Below, piece after piece: positions 35,212-43,459 of a stretch of DNA of 64,000 bases. The stretch's first letter is position 1. Each line of letters opens with the position of its first letter. The translations under genes were made by a program, and so were the position numbers. Under the pieces are notes generated by a model. The model worked only from the letters and a program-made list of their open reading frames with translations, did no database searches and was not told the DNA's origin. The stretch comes from a bacterium (GTDB taxonomy: Bacteria > Cyanobacteriota > Vampirovibrionia > Gastranaerophilales > Gastranaerophilaceae). Location: the NCBI GenBank assembly GCA_017542305.1, contig JAFXXK010000007.1:1-64000 (forward strand), written 5' to 3'.

Positions 35212-37316
35212 TATTTTTTACTCCATATAATATGACCTGTAATATATGAAATTACTATCCCGAAAAACAGTATCAAAGCAATAGAACTCAATAATTTGAA
35301 ACCGCATAACGACAACAGCAAAAATGAGAAAGATGTTGTAATACAGGACACAAGAACGGCATCTTCTGTCTGTTCTTCCCCGTCTGTTCTGAATATTGAG
35401 TAGTCCATAGTAAATCCCAAAACCAGAAATAAAGAAATTATACTAAACAGGTTTAATTCACCGCATACAAGACAGTTCAGCCCTGTCGCACACAATATCC
35501 CGACAAGCGGAGGTGTAATAATTTTCACCACTCTTTTTAGTCCGTAAATATATACAAGTAACAGGAATAATACCAAAATTACAACAGGGAAAAGTTTAAG
35601 CAATGTTTCTCTGTATTGTTTCATATAGATTTCTATATCCGATTTCAGATTTACAATACTGACTCCATCATCGGTTATATTCGGTTTTTTATCACTGAAC
35701 ACAAATATTACGGAAGTATTTTCGTTTAGCATAAAACTGCTTAAATACGGGTAATTTTTTATATCAAAATATACCGGAATAAATTTTGAATTTATGAGAT
35801 TTCTAATCTGATTAGAAGATAAAATATCCGAGTATTTATTCAAATTATTTGCATACAAGTCTTTTACAAGTTCAAAATTTTCTTTTTGTCTTTTCTCAGA
35901 CGGAATAAATTTTGAAAGCGAGATATAATCAATATTATCTTTGTTTAATTTTTCCGTAACAGCTTCTTCTTTTTCAATAATATCCTGACTGTTTTCCCCT
36001 TTCAGCGTTAGTATTTGGGTATTTTGATAATTATCTCCGGCAATTTTATTATAAAGTGTTTCTGCTTTCAGAAGTTCTTTTGCAGGAATATACAATGAGT
36101 TCAGAGAATCATTAAACCGTAATCTGCAAAAACCGGCCAAACTTAAAATAACAACTGCGATAAGTATTACTCCATAAATTTTGGTATTTATTCTTACGGA
36201 AAATTTGCTATCAGGCAATTTAAAACACGGGTAAATTATAAGAACTGCAGAATAAATTGCAAGCAGCCCGAACACCGTAAATACGGAAATTTGTTTTAAT
36301 AATTCAATACCCGTTAAATACAGCAGGGCAAACGGAATAATCGTTGTAATAAGACTAAACGAAAGATTTTTTACAAACAATGTTTCTCTGTTTTTGCTGA
36401 AAAAATAATGATATGAATAGTCAATTCCAATACCTATAAGAGTAGCGGAAAATACCATTGTAATAATTTGAAAATCTTCAAACCATAACTTTGTAGCTGT
36501 ATACCCCGATAACATTCCAAACATTATACTCAGTGCTATCGGGAGCAGCATTTTAATATTCCTGAAATAAAGATATGTAAGACATATAATAAGAAATATT
36601 GACAATATACAAATTACATTAATATCTGTCTTTGATTTGATACTCGTATGATATGAATGTATCGGATTTCCTGCAAGATAAATTTTGGTATTTCCGGTAT
36701 TCAGTTCTTTTTGGCTTTTAACAATTTCCGATATTTTTTTATTACTGATTTCAGGTGACAGACCTTCTTCCGATTTTATTTTTAATGACATTGTACTGTA
36801 GTATTTATTTTCTTCTTCGGACAAATCAGGGGACATTTTTCTGTTTTGCATTATAAAATCGTCAAGTAAAAGATACGGGTCTTTATCTAATGGTGACAAC
36901 TGTATTCCTGTCGGATTATAAAGGGTTTCTATACTTTTAGAATATATTTCATCATATTTTTTATTTTTTAGAAGTTTTCTCGTTTCATCCGATATAAAAT
37001 TTGTCGGATTTTTAAGATATTGTTCCAAAAGCGGTGATATATCAGGATTATTTATTTCAAAATAATTTTTATCAATTTGTTCCGTAAATTTTTCTTTGAG
37101 GGTTTCTAACGAGTCTTCATCGTCAGCTTCAAAAACCACTTTTATAACCGATGCGGATTTATTGGCAAGGGGAACTATATCTGTTGAAGCTATAATATTT
37201 TGCGGCAAAAGAGTTTTCAACATATTTGTTTCGACATTACCTTTTACTGATAATGACAGAAAAATCATCAATACCGTGATTAAAAATAATATAACGACTT
37301 TTACTTTTTGAACCAT
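35211..37316 (-). CDS. MMPL/RND-type exporter of the polyene cluster
   Basis: The 701-residue protein is an RND-superfamily transporter in the inner membrane. It has one N-terminal helix, a large periplasmic loop (about 30-235), a block of helices with IGIGIDYSYHYFF near 295, a second periplasmic loop, and a second helix block with LGFTMDYSIFR near 645. The paired G/T-x-DY motifs in helices 4 and 10 carry the proton relay expected of MMPL lipid exporters. Aryl polyene clusters carry a similar gene to move the lipid-linked product toward the outer membrane. It overlaps the frameshifted LolA-like gene upstream by 16 bases, so translation was coupled. Confidence 0.93.
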   Translation of the reverse strand: MVQKVKVVILFLITVLMIFLSLSVKGNVETNMLKTLLPQNIIASTDIVPLANKSASVIKVVFEADDEDSLETLKEKFTEQIDKNYFEINNPDISPLLEQYLKNPTNFISDETRKLLKNKKYDEIYSKSIETLYNPTGIQLSPLDKDPYLLLDDFIMQNRKMSPDLSEEENKYYSTMSLKIKSEEGLSPEISNKKISEIVKSQKELNTGNTKIYLAGNPIHSYHTSIKSKTDINVICILSIFLIICLTYLYFRNIKMLLPIALSIMFGMLSGYTATKLWFEDFQIITMVFSATLIGIGIDYSYHYFFSKNRETLFVKNLSFSLITTIIPFALLYLTGIELLKQISVFTVFGLLAIYSAVLIIYPCFKLPDSKFSVRINTKIYGVILIAVVILSLAGFCRLRFNDSLNSLYIPAKELLKAETLYNKIAGDNYQNTQILTLKGENSQDIIEKEEAVTEKLNKDNIDYISLSKFIPSEKRQKENFELVKDLYANNLNKYSDILSSNQIRNLINSKFIPVYFDIKNYPYLSSFMLNENTSVIFVFSDKKPNITDDGVSIVNLKSDIEIYMKQYRETLLKLFPVVILVLFLLLVYIYGLKRVVKIITPPLVGILCATGLNCLVCGELNLFSIISLFLVLGFTMDYSIFRTDGEEQTEDAVLVSCITTSFSFLLLSLCGFKLLSSIALILFFGIVISYITGHIIWSKK

Positions 37317-37821
37317 ATTACAGTTTTATTTCCGTTTGTTTGAGCAATTTCAATTTTATATATGTAATCGACTCCGTTTACAGTTATGGAAGAAATATAG
37401 TTGTACGCTTTGGAATTTTTTTTCGGCTTCATACCCAAAGTCCAGTTTTCAGACTGTTTAGTAAAGAAAAAGCTAAACTCTTTTTCCAGCGCCGAATACT
37501 TTTTAGACGATATTGCTTTTATAATATCGTTAATTTGTTTATAGTTTTTATTTGTATAATCAACTACAGATTTTACGGGATATGTTGTATAAAAATATAC
37601 CCCTTTATTTTCTACGAATTCAAAATCACCGCCCGATACCAGAGGTTTTGTGATATTCGGGATATATTTTCCTGTTTAAATTTGCATTTTATGCTGCCAA
37701 ATTGCGGAATTTTTGTCGAGATACTTTCAAGAGCAGCAGGTGAATTATACACATCTGCAAAAACAGGACTGCAAAAGAATAAAAATAAAAAAATTATAGA
37801 AATGAAACTAAATTTTTTCAT
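37301..37821 (-). pseudogene. LolA-like outer-membrane lipoprotein carrier, frameshifted
   Basis: The gene opens at ATG 37821 with a clean signal peptide (MKKFSFISIIFLFLFFCSPVFA) and reads to CKFKQENISRISQNLWYR, then hits an early stop. Shifting frame at the four-base T run 37667-37670 (one A missing in the minus-strand A4 run) gives KYIPNITKPLVSGGDFEFVE and then GVYFYTTYPVKS, continuing to a stop TAA at 37303-37301, inside the MMPL start. The joined product is about 173 residues, normal for LolA-like proteins of aryl polyene clusters. These carry lipid or polyene through the periplasm. It may be a real inactivation or a sequencing indel. Confidence 0.85.
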
Positions 37822-38233
37822 TACTTACTCCTTTAACTGCATCAACTAGCCCTTGTGGCGGAACATAAAGACTTTCCTTTGTATTCATATCAATTCCGAT
37901 TTGCATTGTGGAGCCTTCAAAGATTTTTTCACCTGTTTGTTTATTGGAAATACTATATTTTATATTAATCGCCGGTTCTATGGAAATTAATTCCGTTTTA
38001 ATAACAAGAATATCTTCAAAAGTTGCGGATTTAATATACTTTACGTCCATTTTTGCAATGGGATAAAAGTAGCCGTCATGGCGCATATTGTTATAATTGT
38101 ATTTTAATTTTGAGAGCATATCGCATCGTGCCTGCTCCATATAACGCATATAATTTCCATGCCAGACAACATTCATCGGATCAAGATCTTCAAATGGTAC
38201 TTTTACTTCGTATTCTGATTGAAATAGACTCAT
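37808..38233 (-). CDS. Acyl-ACP/CoA thioesterase, 4HBT hotdog family
   Basis: The 141-residue hotdog-fold protein has the 4HBT signature FEDLDPMNVVWHGNYMRYME, with Asp in the catalytic position (about 18-37). A single hotdog domain fills the length. In aryl polyene clusters a thioesterase of this type releases or edits acyl chains. The gene overlaps its LolA-like neighbour by 14 bases and the AMP-ligase/dehydratase gene by 4 bases, so it sits inside the minus operon. Substrate is inferred. Confidence 0.92.
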   Translation of the reverse strand: MSLFQSEYEVKVPFEDLDPMNVVWHGNYMRYMEQARCDMLSKLKYNYNNMRHDGYFYPIAKMDVKYIKSATFEDILVIKTELISIEPAINIKYSISNKQTGEKIFEGSTMQIGIDMNTKESLYVPPQGLVDAVKGVSNEKI

Positions 38234-39831
38234 TTTAATATTTCCTCAAATATATTTTCACATAAAAATACGCCGGAAGCATATTTTTTTGTATCGGAAT
38301 AGTATTCATAAGATACATGTTTTTCTGTTTTTTCAAGTTTTAGATATACAATACTGTCGGGTTCAATAATGTTTGAAAACTTAATTCTTTTCCATTGACC
38401 CTGTCCGAGATTAAGCTGAAAATGCGCATTGGCAAATTCTTTTGCAAGATAAATTTGGGCAACTCCCGGAACTATCTCAAATTCAGGGAAATGCCCTTTG
38501 AAGAAATTGCAGTTTTTATAAAATAAAATTTTATAAATTATAATGTTTTCTTCAACAGTTCTGCTTAAAATGACGGGCAAAGATAAATTTATATTAAAAA
38601 GGTGCATTATAAAATTCTTGTTGATTTTACCCATATCCGTTTTTGGGATTTCATCAATAAATTTCCATTTTTGCGGTATTATCTCGGAATATTTCAGCAA
38701 ATGCTGTTTTAAGTTTTTGGTTAACGATGCTACGTTATTATCAAGCAAATAGTCCTGTCCTGTTTTGGATAAAGCACACAAACAAACTAATTTATCCTCA
38801 TACTTTGTGATATAACAGTCTTCCGCAAATTCGTGTTGCTTCAGTTTTTCTTCCAATTCGTCTGCCGATATTCTTTTTTCGCATATTTTAAACATTCTGT
38901 CAGTTCGCTTTTTTATGATTATCTGATTATTATTAATTTCAATTTTGTCGTTAACAATTGCAGATTTATTATAAATGTAATCGGATATAACTTCAATATT
39001 ATCTTCATTTACTTTTATATCTACGCAATTAAATAACCTGAAATTATCGCTATAATGTGTTTTATGAGCAATATCACCCGTTTCTGAGCTGCCGTATATC
39101 TCGATAACTTTAGAATTTTTCTCTAATTTTTCAAATATTGTACCGTCAAGCTTTGAGCCTGCCGAAAAAATATATTTTGGAGGTACTTTAAAGGGAATAT
39201 TATACTTGAAAACAGAACTTAAAAATGATGGTGTTGTTACAAGAACGGAATTTTCAATATCAACATTATCGGGGTATGCAATGCTTTTAATGTATATTTT
39301 TAGTTTATGAGTTATCGGGAACATCAAATGCGTTACAAGCCCGTACCTGTGGCAAAGTGTAGTTGTTGACATTACGGTCATATTTTCATCATCAAGGTCA
39401 AATTCATCCCCTAAATCTTTCCCCTCAAAAATAATATTGTATAAAGAATGGGTTATTATTTTGGGTTTGCTTGTCGAACCCGAAGTAAAAAAATTGATAA
39501 AAATATTGTTTACATCAATATTTGGGAAATCATAGTTTTCTATGCTGCCAAAAGTGGTTTTGTCCAAAACTTCAAAATCCGCATCAATATCATTCAGCCT
39601 TGCTCTGTCGGTTATCAGGTAAATATTTTTTCCGCTGAAAACAGACGCAAAAAAATGTATTATAAAGCTGTAATTATCTTCTCCTAATATGACTACATTT
39701 TTATTTTTGTCTTTGAGTTTTTCTGTTTGGTATGCTATTTGTTTTTTTATATTAGAAAAAGTATAAGTTCTGTTATCGTCAATTAAGGCGATTTCATCGT
39801 CAAATTTTGTTGTGGTAAAAATTTCCAGCAT
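38230..39831 (-). CDS. AMP-ligase fused to a hotdog dehydratase
   Basis: The 533-residue protein has two domains. Residues about 1-395 are an acyl-CoA synthetase-like adenylating domain with INFFTSGSTSKPKIITHS (P-loop, about 111-128), IEIYGSSETGDIA (about 244-256) and the closing IPKTDMGKINKNFI (about 389-402). Residues about 430-533 form a hotdog domain with FFKGHFPEFEIVPGVAQIY, the active-site pattern of FabA/FabZ-type 3-hydroxyacyl dehydratases. In aryl polyene clusters an AMP-ligase loads the starter acid and a dehydratase forms the conjugated double bonds. Here both are one polypeptide. The start overlaps the COG4648-like gene by one base. Confidence 0.92.
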   Translation of the reverse strand: MLEIFTTTKFDDEIALIDDNRTYTFSNIKKQIAYQTEKLKDKNKNVVILGEDNYSFIIHFFASVFSGKNIYLITDRARLNDIDADFEVLDKTTFGSIENYDFPNIDVNNIFINFFTSGSTSKPKIITHSLYNIIFEGKDLGDEFDLDDENMTVMSTTTLCHRYGLVTHLMFPITHKLKIYIKSIAYPDNVDIENSVLVTTPSFLSSVFKYNIPFKVPPKYIFSAGSKLDGTIFEKLEKNSKVIEIYGSSETGDIAHKTHYSDNFRLFNCVDIKVNEDNIEVISDYIYNKSAIVNDKIEINNNQIIIKKRTDRMFKICEKRISADELEEKLKQHEFAEDCYITKYEDKLVCLCALSKTGQDYLLDNNVASLTKNLKQHLLKYSEIIPQKWKFIDEIPKTDMGKINKNFIMHLFNINLSLPVILSRTVEENIIIYKILFYKNCNFFKGHFPEFEIVPGVAQIYLAKEFANAHFQLNLGQGQWKRIKFSNIIEPDSIVYLKLEKTEKHVSYEYYSDTKKYASGVFLCENIFEEILK

Positions 39832-40235
39832 TAAATAATATTCCTTTTTCTGAGAATAATTCTTACGATATATTCTACTCCAAACAACAAGCCTATCAAA
39901 ATATATGAAATACAGCCGTTATAAAGCATCCATATTCTGTCTGATTGGAATATTGTCCATATTGATACAAGTAAATTTATAAACGTAAAACCTGCCCAAA
40001 CACAGGTCAATTTTCTTGTATAATCCCAGGCAGGAGTATCCGGTTTTTCGCCGCAGGCTTTTGCAATCTTTTGGATTACGGTTTCTTTCATAAATAAAGA
40101 ACAGAAAAAAACAAGAAAAATAAATGTATTACACACCGGCGGATAGTATTTTAAGACAACAAACCTTTTTATATAAAAAAGAAAAACCACACATAAAGTT
40201 ATAATAACAGGTATAATGTGCTTAATCCTTTTCAT
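39831..40235 (-). CDS. Small membrane protein, COG4648-like
   Basis: The 134-residue inner-membrane protein has about four helices. The middle reads DYTRKLTCVWAGFTFINLLV and then LYNGCISYILIGLLFGVEYI. This pattern matches COG4648-type membrane proteins found in aryl polyene clusters between the acyl carrier proteins and the AMP-ligase, exactly as here. Its role is unknown. ATG 40235 follows AGGAAAG at normal spacing. Confidence 0.8.
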   Translation of the reverse strand: MKRIKHIIPVIITLCVVFLFYIKRFVVLKYYPPVCNTFIFLVFFCSLFMKETVIQKIAKACGEKPDTPAWDYTRKLTCVWAGFTFINLLVSIWTIFQSDRIWMLYNGCISYILIGLLFGVEYIVRIILRKRNII

Positions 40236-40244
40236 TACACTTTC

Positions 40245-40496
40245 CTATAACAGGTTATAAACAGCTTCCGTTACGTCATTAACTGTTCTGATTTGTTTAA
40301 ATTCTTCCGGAGAAATTCTCTTATCCGTAAACTGCTGCAGTCTGACCGCTAAATCAACAGCATCGATACTGTCTAATTCCAAATCGGTAAACAAATTTGT
40401 ATCACCGTTGACAGAAGATTTGTCTATTTCAAATTCTTCTTCCAAAATTTCGCATAATTTATTATAAATATCTTCTTTTGAATACTTTTTAGTCAT
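40245..40496 (-). CDS. Acyl carrier protein 2 of the polyene cluster
   Basis: The 83-residue acidic helical protein has the phosphopantetheine site Ser in LELDSIDAVDLAVRLQ (Ser near residue 43). It is long enough for the four-helix acyl carrier fold, and the chain is loaded on this Ser by a holo-ACP synthase encoded elsewhere. The ATG overlaps the end of the upstream ACP gene by 8 bases. Aryl polyene clusters use two such carriers. Confidence 0.95.
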   Translation of the reverse strand: MTKKYSKEDIYNKLCEILEEEFEIDKSSVNGDTNLFTDLELDSIDAVDLAVRLQQFTDKRISPEEFKQIRTVNDVTEAVYNLL

Positions 40497-40746
40497 TTTG
40501 TTGACTCCTAACTAAATCTGCAATAGTTTTAACAGAATAAAAATGCTGTTTATTTTCTTCTTTATTTTTGCTCAAAGTCAGATTAAATTTCTTTTTCAAA
40601 GCCATACCAAGCTCAAGAGCATCAATGGAATCCAAACCCAAACCCTCATTAAATAAAGGCTCCTCGTCCACAATATCCGTAGTTGTTATATCTTCCAACT
40701 CCAATGAATCTATGATTATTTGTTTAATCTGCTCTTCCAATTCCAT
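40489..40746 (-). CDS. Acyl carrier protein 1 of the polyene cluster
   Basis: The 85-residue acyl carrier has its Ser attachment motif in GLGLDSIDALELGMAL (Ser near residue 40). It overlaps the second carrier by 8 bases. The 430 bases upstream to the prepilin gene hold repeat elements, so the chain from the KS-CLF/acyltransferase pair to this gene is broken. It therefore needs its own promoter. Confidence 0.95.
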   Translation of the reverse strand: MELEEQIKQIIIDSLELEDITTTDIVDEEPLFNEGLGLDSIDALELGMALKKKFNLTLSKNKEENKQHFYSVKTIADLVRSQQND

Positions 40747-40798
40747 AACAAGAGTATATCATGGATTTTTTGGTTAAGCAAGGGAAGCAATTTTTCCG

Positions 40799-40972
40799 GT
40801 GCGTCGTTTTACAAAGCGAACATTCGAGCTTGCGAGAATTGTGAGCCTGTATGCAGAGCTGACGCACCCACTATGTATAAAAAACAATCCGACGGTCAGG
40901 ATGTACTGGAGGATTAAGCCAGATATCTGCATTTTCCCCGACCTGTCGGACTGCCTTTAGGCAATTGTTTTT
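40799..40972. repeat. Nested inverted repeats next to the MITE-like element
   Basis: GGTGCGTC (40799-40806) and GACGCACC (40861-40868) are inverted copies. An A-rich AAAAAACAAT and CCGAC set near 40879-40894 pairs with GTCGG and ATTGTTTTTT near 40945-40973. No coding frame is supported. It looks like one or two decayed palindromic elements joined to the repeat at 40973-41174. Confidence 0.55.
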
Positions 40973-41174
40973 TCATGTCATTGCGAGGGAGGCAGAAGCC
41001 TGCCGACCGAAGCAATCCAGCCGTTTTTACGCCTGTTTAATAAGTTTCATTATTTGAAATTTGCTCTGTTTTTTCATTTTTGAACTAATTACCTTATCAT
41101 TGAATTTTACTGCTATGATAAATAAGCTGGATTGCCACGCAAATCAAGCCTTTGATTTGCTCGCAATGACATGA
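40973..41174. mobile_element. MITE-like palindromic element, about 200 bp
   Basis: The termini are perfect 15-base inverted repeats, TCATGTCATTGCGAG (40973-40987) and CTCGCAATGACATGA (41160-41174). A second inverted pair lies inside: AAGCAATCCAGC near 41010-41021 and GCTGGATTGC near 41125-41134. No coding frame is supported. Size, termini and lack of genes fit a non-autonomous MITE moved by a transposase elsewhere. Its right end lies 3 bases from the prepilin stop codon. Confidence 0.75.
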
Positions 41175-41177
41175 ATC

Positions 41178-41961
41178 CTAGTAGTTCATTGCGTCTTCTT
41201 CAAGTACTCTGCCTGCGCAAGCAAGACCCATAGAACTCGTGTCGCATTTTAAAGAGTTAATCGTTGTAGTTCGCCAATATTCTCTGTTTGAATCACTTGC
41301 CGCCATTTCAGAATAAGCCTGAGAACCAACTGCATATATTGTTCCGTTATTACCCATATAAAGATAGAAAATATCTCTGCCAATAGTATTTGGATTTTTA
41401 GGTCCGTTTACATCCACATACATTGTACTAACATAGCCACCTGTTGGGTGTGCTATGTTTCCCCTCCGAGTTTTGTAAGAAGTGTAATTATAAATTTCTG
41501 ACCCATCAGGAAACTCTATGCATGTGCTATTTGCAGACTTTGATGATGCATTATTTCCGTTCAAGTATTTTACCTGAGAGCCATCACACGGAGTAAATTT
41601 AATATTAGAAAATACTCTCTCTAATCCATCTTTCATACTAAGACACTTATCCGTAAGGATAGTGCTCTGGGTACAGGAACTGCGTGCCATCCCACTAAAT
41701 GCATCGGTATCCTTTAATTCAGTCACACCGTCCTGTCCCATCATTGTAGTAAAGCCCTGACTCAATACTGAAACAGATTTTTTAAGCTGGGTTACATAAA
41801 CACGTTTTTGGTAGTTAGAAATCAGTGTAGGCAAGGTCAGCGCCGCAACGACACCGATAATACCGAGGGTAATCAATACTTCCGCTAACGTAAAACCCTT
41901 GAAATCCTTGCTATAAGAGGCTGCCCCCCCCCCTATTGCTCTTAAATACAGACATAATCAT
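41178..41961 (-). pseudogene. Type IV prepilin-like protein, out of frame by a G10 tract (likely phase-variable)
   Basis: The real start is ATG 41961-41959, 8 bases after GGAGG and with a promoter at 41985-42012. It reads MIMSVFKSN and enters ten Gs (41933-41924 on the minus strand). With ten Gs the frame hits a TAG soon after; with nine it runs into FKG-FTLAEVLITLGIIGVV, a perfect class III prepilin cleavage site, and on to 41178. The distance from ATG to the TTG codon at 41876 in the reading frame is 85 bases, one too many. The remaining 232 residues form a Cys-containing pilin-like domain. The tract in the leader would let slippage switch it on and off. I treat it as off in this assembly. 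Confidence 0.85.
41924..41933 (-). repeat. Poly-G (10) tract in the prepilin leader
   Basis: Ten consecutive C on the plus strand, G on the minus strand, in codons 10-13 of the prepilin leader. I noticed no comparable G or C run elsewhere in this AT-rich window. Nine Gs restore the prepilin frame. Such tracts are slippage-prone contingency sites in many bacteria. Confidence 0.9.
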
Positions 41962-41984
41962 AGTTTTCACCTCCATATATTAAC

Positions 41985-42012
41985 ATTATGTCATATTTTT
42001 CAAATTTGTCAA
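41985..42012 (-). promoter_or_regulatory. Sigma-70 promoter of the phase-variable prepilin
   Basis: On the minus strand TTGACA (42012-42007) and CATAAT (41990-41985) are spaced by 16 bases. Transcription would start about 15-20 bases upstream of ATG 41961, just before the GGAGG ribosome binding site at 41974-41970. This supports the upstream start and places the G tract inside the coding region. Confidence 0.8.
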
Positions 42013-42073
42013 GCCTTTGTGCCTGATTTCGTATGGTGCATCAGACAATGCATCATAATTAATATTATTATCC

Positions 42074-42811
42074 TTATTCCTTTGCGTACAAATTCTTCGC
42101 AATTTCTTTTGAAATTTCTGTTTTAAAATCCACTTCATCAGGATATTTTTCAATATATTCGGCGGTATTTATTTCGCCAAGGTATTTAATTGTATAAACT
42201 GTTGGCTTTGAACCTGCTCTATATACAGGCTGATGACCGGCTAAAAATGCAAAATCATTATTTATTTGGAGCATAACAATATTTCTTTTGGATTTTCGGG
42301 CAATTAATGCAGCACCGCGTCTGATTCTCGGGTGTTCATCTTTCATATGTCTGCCACCCATAGGAAAAATAATAATGTTTATTCCGTTTTCCAGCATTTC
42401 GCAGGCATCGTTTACCCATTTATCCATGGGCTGTCCTTCGAGAATAAACAACAGTTTTACCATTCCTTTGAAAAACGGATTACGGGCAAGTTTATCGGCA
42501 ACAAAACAGGTTGAATGCGGTATTATTGACATTAAAAGTACTATATCCAAAAAACTCGGATGGGTAGATACTATGATAGAGTTTTTAATATTTTTAAGTA
42601 TTTCTGAATTGTCAGGCTCAAATTCTATTACTTTAAAGAATTTCAGCAGCGATATATAAATTTGCCATGATTTTTGTAGGGTCTCATATTTTTGAATTCG
42701 TTCTTTTTTAAACGGTAATAAGCAATATCTTACTACAAGTGCCCCTACGCCAAAAAAACATATAAAAAATACAACGATTATACTTCTGTAAATTTGTACT
42801 ATTTTAGTCAT
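42074..42811 (-). CDS. PlsC-type acyltransferase of the polyene cluster
   Basis: The 245-residue inner-membrane protein has an N-terminal helix and the 1-acylglycerol-3-phosphate acyltransferase motifs THPSFLDIVLL (catalytic H-x4-D), FFKGMVKLLFILEG and GINIIIFPMGGRH. Aryl polyene clusters carry a lipid acyltransferase of this kind, which may build the lipid part of the product. I chose ATG 42811, which overlaps the chain length factor stop (ATGACTAA), over the upstream TTG at 42823. The reading frame and the tight overlap show translational coupling with that gene. Confidence 0.9.
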   Translation of the reverse strand: MTKIVQIYRSIIVVFFICFFGVGALVVRYCLLPFKKERIQKYETLQKSWQIYISLLKFFKVIEFEPDNSEILKNIKNSIIVSTHPSFLDIVLLMSIIPHSTCFVADKLARNPFFKGMVKLLFILEGQPMDKWVNDACEMLENGINIIIFPMGGRHMKDEHPRIRRGAALIARKSKRNIVMLQINNDFAFLAGHQPVYRAGSKPTVYTIKYLGEINTAEYIEKYPDEVDFKTEISKEIAKNLYAKE

Positions 42812-43421
42812 TGCCACCAACACTTTCTATTGCAAACAACTGCGTATTTATTATATTTTTGTCTTTATTGAATAATTTTATATAGTCATCAAAATTATCA
42901 TCAAAATCTTTATTACCTGTTGTAATCCGAAACTTTTGCGACTGCGGCAACGGGTTTTTGGAAATATTTATCGCAAATGCCCTGAAATCATCCCCATTCG
43001 GGTCGGCATAGCAATATAAAATGTTGTTATAATCCGATATAACAGCCGCCAAAAGTCCTGAAGATATTGAATTTCTTCCGGATGCAACTGCATTATAAGG
43101 AACAGATTTTTTATTGTTAAGCAAAAAGAAACCGACAGGATAATTGTGAACAGAACCGGAAAAGGTGTTCGGGGAAACTTCTTTGTCCTCTGTGTATTGG
43201 GTAATTATTTTTATTAATCTCTCGAATTCTCCGTATTGCGAGGAAAATACTATGTTTTGTATATCATCGGTGAATGTTTTGTTTAAAACAGAAAGAGTAC
43301 ATTTATCAAGTTTGCTGAGCCGTCTTCTCATTATCGGCGGAATAAAACTGATATCAACCGCTTCAGTTGATTCCGCATAATCAAATTTGTTTACATAAAA
43401 TTCTAATATGTTATCTTTCAT
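42804..43421 (-). CDS. Beta-ketoacyl synthase-like chain length factor
   Basis: The 205-residue protein matches the short ketosynthase-like chain length factor found in aryl polyene clusters (pfam Ketoacyl-synt_2 type). It has the partial thiolase fold segment FSSQYGEFERLIKIITQY, then SPNTFSGSVHNYPVGFFLLNN with Ser/His in place of the active-site Cys, and VASGRNSISSGLLAAVISDY. The fold is retained but no catalytic Cys is visible. It pairs with a full ketosynthase to set chain length. It is the first gene of the minus operon and overlaps the acyltransferase gene. Confidence 0.88.
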   Translation of the reverse strand: MKDNILEFYVNKFDYAESTEAVDISFIPPIMRRRLSKLDKCTLSVLNKTFTDDIQNIVFSSQYGEFERLIKIITQYTEDKEVSPNTFSGSVHNYPVGFFLLNNKKSVPYNAVASGRNSISSGLLAAVISDYNNILYCYADPNGDDFRAFAINISKNPLPQSQKFRITTGNKDFDDNFDDYIKLFNKDKNIINTQLFAIESVGGND

Positions 43422-43459
43422 GCTACAATTATATTATAAAAATTAAGAGGGTTATATTT
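43422..43459. promoter_or_regulatory. Divergent promoter region between the two polyene operons
   Basis: Only 38 bases separate the two start codons. A minus-strand TATAAT lies at 43438-43433, so its transcript would start about 5 bases before ATG 43421, leaving almost no leader and no ribosome binding site. On the plus strand AGAGG (43446-43450) serves the TTG at 43460. The two promoters must overlap the coding starts, which could let one regulator control both operons. Confidence 0.45.

Noticed and set aside
37340-37849. Plus-strand 169-residue open frame over the LolA-like gene
   Set aside because: It is the mirror of the LolA-like frame and its intact parts read as a signal peptide on the opposite strand. 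No ribosome binding site precedes it.
40973-41174. CRISPR array
   Set aside because: The repeats are inverted and imperfectly nested, with no series of direct repeats and spacers. No cas genes are in the window.
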